A stretch of 64,000 nt of DNA from positions 1 to 64,000 of the forward strand of contig KN805377.1 in assembly GCA_000818945.1 (NCBI GenBank), in the 5' to 3' direction. Under the pieces are notes generated by a model, which searched no databases, was not told the DNA's origin, and saw only the letters and a program-made list of their open reading frames with translations. Numbering within the stretch: position 1 is the first letter of the stretch; each line of letters starts with the position of its first letter. The translations under genes were made by a program, and so were the position numbers. Positions 58,797 through 64,000 of the stretch are shown piece by piece. Origin of the DNA: Schizochytrium sp. CCTCC M209059 (lineage: Eukaryota > Sar > Bigyra > Thraustochytrida > Thraustochytriidae).

Positions 58797-60185
58797 TCAT
58801 GTGCTTCGAGGGAGCACATGTACGGTCACCCGGTCGTTGGTAGTCTCGTTTTCGGGGAGAAAGAAGAAGTCAAAACGCGCGATCAAAACAGCGAGCAGAG
58901 CCGTCGCCTGAAGAGACGCAACATGTTTTCCCGGAATTGTTCGTTTATCTTTCGTGAAAAGACGAAACTCTTTGGCACAAAACGAGCCTGAAGAGACCCA
59001 CCTTGCTGGATTGAAGAAGCACTGCTTTTGCAATCTATCGGAGGGAGCTGAGAATAATCGAAGCGACTCCAGAAAGATGCCACGAATAATGGGAAGACGG
59101 TCGATGTCGATAACGCATCCAGGGCCATAACTGCTTTCGTCGCCCAAGACCCCATCGACTTCGGTTTGCGCACGATCAATCCATATCGGATCTTGTGCCA
59201 ACAGCTGAAGCGCATTGCATACACTTGTTGTCATGGTATCGAGGCCTGGGCACAAGAACTCAAGCAGTGTCTCGACGAGCTCTTTGTTGTTCCCCTCGTG
59301 CAGCGAAACACTCAACATGCTGCTGAGCAGATCACGCCTCACTTTGCGTCCTGCACGAAGATCATGCCTTCGCTGCTCTGCGGCGCCACGAAGAACGGAG
59401 CGCATCCGCTCCTCTAAATAATCGTGGCACGAGGCACTCGTGCTGCTGACTTTACAATGTGCAGCGCCCGCAGCAGCAGAAGCCACGAGGAAACGATCGA
59501 TATTCATGTTTTCACGACTGTCGAGACAGCGCAAACGAACCCCAGCAAAGCCTCTACTGAGACTTTCAGTGTAGTAAATGGCCACAGCTGCACGCAAATC
59601 AATAAAATCTCCGCGCAAAGCAATCGCGTCGATTCGGTCAGCCAAAGTAAAAGCAGTCTTGAAGACAGCCTTGTTTAGAAGCGTACGACTCTGACGGGTG
59701 AGAGCCGCGCGAATATTCTCACTCGAGCTGAGTCTATAAGCTCTCAAGGTTTCCTGGCACACTGCGGGGTCAAACGCTTCATAGTCAGCTTGGGCGACTG
59801 TTTTGGGAGAAGCTTGTTGAGAGACACGACAATCTTGATTTTGGATCCTTTGTTTTCGAAGAAAAGAGGACAGCTTTGAAAGCATTCTGGATGTCTTTGG
59901 CTGTACAAGGAGCGCCTCATGTTTTAAAGCGATAGCTTTTGGATGCGTTTGGATGCCTTTCTTGTCAGCTGTATTTGCTCGATCAGGAAGACTTGGCGTT
60001 GAATGTGCTCTCTTGTTTCTTCTCCATCTCCAAATGCTGCTCACGACTGCCAGCAAAAAGAATAGCGTCAAGGCGAAAGGTGAATTGGGTTTGCGAACTT
60101 TTGCCGTCTGGACGTAGGCAAAGAGCACGGGGAGCGCCGCAGACACTGCATGGTGAACGTGGCGCATTCTCCCTCCAACGCTCAT
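58797..60185 (-). CDS. Degenerate cytochrome P450-like protein lacking the heme-ligand cysteine
   Basis: A 462-residue protein from ATG 60185. An N-terminal hydrophobic anchor (about 35-55, FALTLFFLLAVVSSIW) is followed by a basic stretch. The I-helix is clear (LEFLCPGLDTMTTSVCNALQLLAQDP), as is the K-helix ExxR (Glu373 to Arg376 in ESLRLF). Then only about 15 residues separate it from the FNPARW (PERF-like) block, where P450s have about 50. The heme loop reads FTKDKRTIPGKHVA: the position of the axial Cys is Ile417 and the loop Gly is Asp. The final helix (LQATALLAVLIARFDF) is P450-like. I found no alternative frame restoring the missing parts. It is either a decaying gene or a non-catalytic P450 relative. 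Frame is otherwise intact. Confidence 0.65.
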   Translation of the reverse strand: MSVGGRMRHVHHAVSAALPVLFAYVQTAKVRKPNSPFALTLFFLLAVVSSIWRWRRNKRAHSTPSLPDRANTADKKGIQTHPKAIALKHEALLVQPKTSRMLSKLSSFLRKQRIQNQDCRVSQQASPKTVAQADYEAFDPAVCQETLRAYRLSSSENIRAALTRQSRTLLNKAVFKTAFTLADRIDAIALRGDFIDLRAAVAIYYTESLSRGFAGVRLRCLDSRENMNIDRFLVASAAAGAAHCKVSSTSASCHDYLEERMRSVLRGAAEQRRHDLRAGRKVRRDLLSSMLSVSLHEGNNKELVETLLEFLCPGLDTMTTSVCNALQLLAQDPIWIDRAQTEVDGVLGDESSYGPGCVIDIDRLPIIRGIFLESLRLFSAPSDRLQKQCFFNPARWVSSGSFCAKEFRLFTKDKRTIPGKHVASLQATALLAVLIARFDFFFLPENETTNDRVTVHVLPRST

Positions 60186-60778
60186 TCTGGGTTTGCAGTC
60201 ACGCGAGTCGCGTTCGATGGGCTGCTCATGCGCCCGCACAAGGCTGCTTGTCCAGGTTCGTCTCTCGTCCACGATGCTGGGCTCTTTCTTTGTCCGTCTG
60301 GCTGGCTGGCTGGCTGGCTGTTTTCGTCCCAAACCCGTCTCGGTGCTCTCACACGAGCAACGCAATGATTGAAAGAGTGACTCACTGCCAGAGTGAGGAA
60401 AGAAAAAAGGACGGTTTCGTCCCGGAACGGTGGAGGAACTCATACAGAACGGGACAGATGCAGGGTACCCCAAGGTTCGCCGTCGACTCGCGCGGTGACC
60501 GACTTGCACGTGCCGCGCGACAGCAGCCAGCTCGAGCAATACTTACTTCTTCGGCGCGGCTGCCGCGCGAAAGGGAGGCGGAGGCCGAGCGAGACCTGGG
60601 ACTCTGATCCCGCCTTGCAAGGCAGACCGCTACGAGGGCTTGCGTGCGGGCTTGCTTGCTTGCGTGCTTGCGTGCTTTGCGTACTTGCGTACTTGCGTGC
60701 TTGCGTACTTGCGTGCTTGCGTGCGTGCTCGTGAGCTTGCGCGTGGAGAAAAAGTAAAGCCCAAGCCAACAAACAACC
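60186..60778. other. Divergent region with GCTT/GCGT repeats
   Basis: 593 bp between divergent starts, with a GGCT run (about 60298-60320) and a GCTT/GCGT/ACTT run (about 60640-60742) ending 37 bp before the next ATG. No gene seen. Confidence 0.5.
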
Positions 60779-61747
60779 ATGGCGGGCCCGTCACGTGAGG
60801 AGCGCGCAAATTTTGAGCGTGCAGCGAGTCTTGCGCGCGAGGCAACCCAGGACGTGACGCTCTCCGAAGAGGACCTTGCGGACGTGGACGCAGAAGCGGA
60901 CACGGATGCGGATGCAGACGCAGACGTACGTCACGATCAAGAGGATGACCACTCCTCGGTCGCAGATCCCAATTCCGAGGAAGGGCGCAAGAAACTCGCT
61001 GCGCGCGAGGCCATCAAGCGCGCATGTATCCGGGTGGGCGTCACCTCGTTTGCCACAGCCGGTTTGGGACTTGGAGCAGCAGCAACCTTTACGCTTGGCG
61101 TGGCCGCGTCCTCGGGAATCACTCAGATCCAGTACGAAATGATTGGCGAGCTGGCGCAGATTCACGGGCACACGCTGTCCACGCAGAACCGAAATCGGGT
61201 CTTGCAACTACTCACGGGAATGTCGCAGGCTTCTACGCAACTTGCCAATACTGCTGTGCAATCGGCCTCGCAGCAGGCGGTCGTTGCGCTCTCGGAGCGT
61301 GCGGCTGCGCACTCGAATCTGCTTGTGAGTCTTGTACCGTATATTGGTCCCGCTATGGCAGCGCTCTCAATGACGTCCACGTCAATGACCTCTACGTATT
61401 TGATTGGTCGTCGTGCAGAGATTTACTTTGCAGAAGGTGAAGAAGCCTTGCCAAGCTGGGCGGACAGCGCTCGTATCTTGTCGGGCGTGGACGAGCGCAA
61501 GTTTGCGCGCTGGCTCGTCGAGGCCTTTGCCATTTTCAGGGACAAGGTTTGGGATGCACTGTCAAGGGGCCCAGGTACGGCGTGGCAGGCTGCAGCCCGA
61601 AAGGTGGCGGCCGTACGTGCCTTTGTAACCGCTCGATTGAGCTTTAGAGCTCCAGACGTGGACGATGAAGCCGAAGATGGCGTTGAGGGCATGGCCGTAC
61701 ACGATGATGCAGACGCTGACGACAACCAAGCAACGCAACAGCACTAA
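60779..61747 (+). CDS. DUF697-like membrane protein
   Basis: A 322-residue protein. The N terminus is acidic (ADTDADADADV). Two hydrophobic Gly/Ala-rich segments lie at about 84-113 (VGVTSFATAGLGLGAAATF) and about 180-210 (LLVSLVPYIGPAMAALSMTS). Between them is QIQYEMIGELAQIHGH, resembling the DUF697/YcjF pattern in which an amphipathic helix follows the first membrane segment. The C-terminal ~100 residues contain amphipathic helices and an acidic tail. DUF697 is found in organellar and bacterial membrane proteins of unclear role. ATG 60779 follows a GCTT-rich 5' region. Function unknown. Confidence 0.55.
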   Translation: MAGPSREERANFERAASLAREATQDVTLSEEDLADVDAEADTDADADADVRHDQEDDHSSVADPNSEEGRKKLAAREAIKRACIRVGVTSFATAGLGLGAAATFTLGVAASSGITQIQYEMIGELAQIHGHTLSTQNRNRVLQLLTGMSQASTQLANTAVQSASQQAVVALSERAAAHSNLLVSLVPYIGPAMAALSMTSTSMTSTYLIGRRAEIYFAEGEEALPSWADSARILSGVDERKFARWLVEAFAIFRDKVWDALSRGPGTAWQAAARKVAAVRAFVTARLSFRAPDVDDEAEDGVEGMAVHDDADADDNQATQQH

Positions 61748-62046
61748 TTTGTAAAAACAAACAAACAAAAAACCAAAAATAAAACAAGAACCAAAAACAT
61801 ACATGAATTGAATAATGTGGACTGGTGCCTGTTTGTGTAATCGTGCCCGAAAGTAGCTTCTTTGTATGCGCATGAACCCGATGCCTTCCTCCTTTTCTTC
61901 CAAAATATCCGAGAGATGCAAATCGTGACCGAATCCACTGAGACATTCCAGAGGCAGACTGCTGTCTTACCAACACGCGTGCAGTGCAGAGGCCCTTACT
62001 GTTGATAGCAAATTTTACAAGATAATGTTTTTGTTTTTCGTATGAA
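61748..62046. other. Convergent spacer
   Basis: 299 bp with an A/C-rich CAAA/CCAAAAA run (about 61750-61800). No gene seen. Confidence 0.4.
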
Positions 62047-63021
62047 TTACACAGTGAAAGAGAGAAAGGAGATGGATTCTTGCTCCAAGGCCATAGCGAC
62101 TTGATTGCGTTGGTTCTCAGGAGCGCCGTGAACAACAGCACGCTGAAAAGCTGGCGATATCGCAAGACGCTCGACTTTGGCAAACCCAACATCAATTGCC
62201 TTGGCTTCAATGAGATCATTTGTTGCAGCACTGCTCATGAGCAGCCTGCTCGTGCAATTGCACATGAGAAAACGTCCAGCGGGTGCCGTTCGGCGCATAT
62301 GACGCAATGCAGTGGAGAGAAGGGCAGGCAAGACGCCAAGATCGTACACGCACTCGGCAGCAACGACGAGATCATAAGTGTCTGTGTCCATTTCTTCTTC
62401 TTCTCCTTCTCTTTCTTCTTCTTCTCTGTCGCCTATTGATTCTGTCCAAACAAGCTGGCGGATGACTGTTCGCGAAACAGCGTCTGGGTTCAAGGCGACA
62501 TTGCGATGCAGAAGTTGAAGAATCTCGGGAGCGGCGTCTGTACAATGCACGTGTTCTGCGCCGAGAAGTGCAAGCGCGAGACCGACAAAGCCGGTACCAG
62601 CACCAAGCTCGAGCACAGAACGCGGAAGCGACGATTTGTCCTCGAAGCCAAAGTATTGAGCAAGAATACGTGCGCCTAGCCAGACCCGGTTGCCAGTAAG
62701 ATCAATGGAAGCTTCGCCATCCTCGCTCAGCAGGCAGGCATCCAGAGGTGAAAGTCGAGGTACCTGAAGGACTGCGACATTTGCTCGAGCGTGCGACACG
62801 TTTGCAGCGTCGGCAAAGATGGTATATGAAGCAATGCGGTGGCCCTGAACTTTGTCAACGTCAAAGTATGCTTCCTCCTCCTCCTCCTCCTCCTCTTCTT
62901 CTTCTTCTTCTTCTTCTTCCTTTTCGTTGCCTGCCACTTCTTTCTGGGCCTTGCCCTTCGCGGCGGTGGCGGCAGCAGTGGCGGTGGTGATTGCGCCGCC
63001 CAAAAGATCAGGTGGCTGCAT
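62047..63021 (-). CDS. METTL21/Methyltransf_16-like lysine methyltransferase
   Basis: A 324-residue SAM-dependent methyltransferase from ATG 63021 (an upstream in-frame GTG at 63078 is not used). A GAA-encoded Glu run (about residues 35-50) precedes the domain. GNRVWLGARILAQYF is the family's TGxxxW-type pre-motif. Motif I is VLELGAGTGFVGLALALLGA (136 on), then the acidic VHCTDAAPEIL. Motif post-II is DLVVAAECVYDL, the DxxY-type signature of the METTL21/Nnt1 protein-lysine methyltransferases. A second acidic insertion (about 205-215) separates them. The family methylates chaperones and elongation factors; the substrate here is unknown. A CTCG run lies about 215 bp upstream. Confidence 0.82.
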   Translation of the reverse strand: MQPPDLLGGAITTATAAATAAKGKAQKEVAGNEKEEEEEEEEEEEEEEEEAYFDVDKVQGHRIASYTIFADAANVSHARANVAVLQVPRLSPLDACLLSEDGEASIDLTGNRVWLGARILAQYFGFEDKSSLPRSVLELGAGTGFVGLALALLGAEHVHCTDAAPEILQLLHRNVALNPDAVSRTVIRQLVWTESIGDREEEEREGEEEEMDTDTYDLVVAAECVYDLGVLPALLSTALRHMRRTAPAGRFLMCNCTSRLLMSSAATNDLIEAKAIDVGFAKVERLAISPAFQRAVVHGAPENQRNQVAMALEQESISFLSFTV

Positions 63022-63472
63022 CGTCGCACGTGCAGTGACGCGGGCGAGGTTAGCGCAGGCGCTGAGCGCGCGCGTCACAGAGGCCCTCTCTTCTCTCGCT
63101 AGCTTGCGCGCATCTGACGTTCGTGACGACGCTGATGCAGCCCGATGTTTTATGGTTTATTGTTTGGCTTTTGATTTTTGCCATGGAGCGCAGCCAGGGG
63201 ACTGGTCCCGAGATTACAGTGTTTTTTCTTGAGAGGCTCGCTCGCTCGCTCGCTCTCTCTCAACGTCTAGTCATGATGCCAAGACCATGCGATGAAAACG
63301 GCGGCAGTGGAGGCGACGGCATTTCGGCGCGAAGTAAGGTGAAAGGCATCATGGCGCAAAGTAATCATCATCAGAGACGCCGTGATAATGGGTTTTGTTT
63401 TGTTGATGGGCATAGGCCACGACCCAGTCCCAGGCCACGGCCCAATTAGTCCCCGATGGCTCATGATGGCAC
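63022..63472. other. Spacer with CTCG repeat
   Basis: 451 bp between two minus-strand genes, with a CTCG run at about 63236-63262. No gene seen. Confidence 0.45.
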
Positions 63473-64000
63473 TTACATGCGGAGCGCCTGCTCAAGTTTG
63501 CGCCACACATAGGAGTTTTCAGCCTCCTTGGCCTGCAAGGACTGGCGATGGCGATGCGAAAGCTCGTCCTTGTCCTGATCAGCAAGGCGGAGCTGCGTTT
63601 GCAAATCGTCCGCAAGGCAAGCAAGTCGGTGAGCCTCTTCGGCTTTGCGTTGCAATTCACGCTTGAGCTGCTGAGAGCGCTGGGTGGCAGCCTCTTTTGC
63701 GCTTCGGAGGGAGTTAACGTCTCTTTGCAGGGCGAGGAGTTGGGTTTGAAGACGTTGACGCTCATGGGGCTCTTGCGCCAGAGATGCCGATGTGGCCTTG
63801 GCGCGCTGGAGCGCCTGAGAGATACGTTCGACCTCGAGACGTGCATTTCGCGCACTAGTCTGGGTGGCAGCGTTTGCAGCCTCTGCTTGCTGTAGGTTTG
63901 CTTGCGTGCGCTCGAGCTCGAGACGCAGTAGCTGGTTTTCGTGCTCGGCTTTGGCCACTGCGAGTTGGCGTTCTTGACGAGCGCGAGCATCGGCAGTGCG
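63473..64000 (-). CDS. Coiled-coil protein, 3' part only (runs off the window)
   Basis: An open minus-strand frame enters from the right edge and ends at 63473, giving the last ~175 residues of a protein. It is heptad-rich in Leu, Gln, Arg, Glu and Ala (LLRLELERTQANLQQAEAAN, LKRELQRKAEEAHRLACLAD), a coiled coil. No domain is recognised. The start lies beyond the window; an in-frame GTG at 63958 is internal. Confidence 0.7.
   Translation of the reverse strand, partial: RTADARARQERQLAVAKAEHENQLLRLELERTQANLQQAEAANAATQTSARNARLEVERISQALQRAKATSASLAQEPHERQRLQTQLLALQRDVNSLRSAKEAATQRSQQLKRELQRKAEEAHRLACLADDLQTQLRLADQDKDELSHRHRQSLQAKEAENSYVWRKLEQALRM

Noticed and set aside
1..64000. tRNA, rRNA, CRISPR, transposon or telomere signals
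   Set aside because: I looked for tRNA T-arm words, long direct or inverted repeats with coding cores, and telomere arrays; none was convincing.

Overview
This looks like nuclear DNA from a unicellular eukaryote with few introns. The gene set includes RRP5, SEC23, p24/TMED, GRIM-19, TRIP13/PCH2, COMMD, myosin and a SPAK/OSR1-type kinase. The mix of a CCT-domain protein, a p25-alpha-like protein, a stramenopile-looking myosin, moderately GC-rich single-exon genes and abundant simple repeats fits a stramenopile, most likely a labyrinthulomycete (thraustochytrid). That assignment is inference; no rRNA or other direct marker is present. One spliceosomal intron is convincing, in the PCH2/TRIP13 gene. 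I see no operons, CRISPR arrays, tRNA or rRNA genes, or intact transposons.

Layout. 0.5-7 kb: a CCT-domain regulator, an acyl-protein-thioesterase-like hydrolase and two LRR proteins. 6.8-15 kb: a half-length RRP5, an ArsJ-like MFS permease and a secreted six-hairpin glycosidase. 15-18 kb: two tandem CAP59-like glycosyltransferases, one with an in-frame stop. 19-21.6 kb: PCH2/TRIP13 (two exons) and a COMM-domain protein. 21.6-24.5 kb: gene-poor, with an AT-rich island and a ~580-bp (TGAA)n array. 24.5-28.4 kb: a membrane-anchored SDR and an OB-fold protein carrying a ~490-bp GAA/TTC tract. 30.7-34.4 kb: a myosin with a hydrophobic membrane-like segment after its IQ motifs. 35.5-39.4 kb: an ankyrin-SAM protein whose 3' end overlaps a convergent p25-alpha-like gene. 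40.3-49.8 kb: a SAM/PH-like Cys-rich protein, a p24 cargo receptor, an OSR1/SPAK-like kinase and SEC23. 50.9-55 kb: an assembly gap, GRIM-19, an organellar 5'-3' exonuclease and a tandem-NTF2 protein. 55.8-64 kb: a long coiled-coil protein, a degenerate P450, a DUF697-like membrane protein, a METTL21-type methyltransferase and the 3' end of another coiled-coil gene.

Genes mostly alternate strand, so most share a divergent 5' region with one neighbour and a short convergent 3' spacer with the other. Many start codons have a short tandem repeat within about 270 bp upstream, with a different unit at each gene. A palindromic octamer, TAGGCCTA, recurs only between genes. Functionally the genes are dispersed housekeeping ones: p24 and SEC23 both serve COPII/COPI traffic, RRP5 serves ribosome assembly, GRIM-19 serves respiration, and PCH2 remodels HORMA proteins.

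The best candidates for new biology are the membrane-segment myosin, the LRR protein with three novel C-terminal helical repeats, the SAM/PH-like protein with two Cys clusters, the split RRP5 and the eukaryotic ArsJ-like permease.
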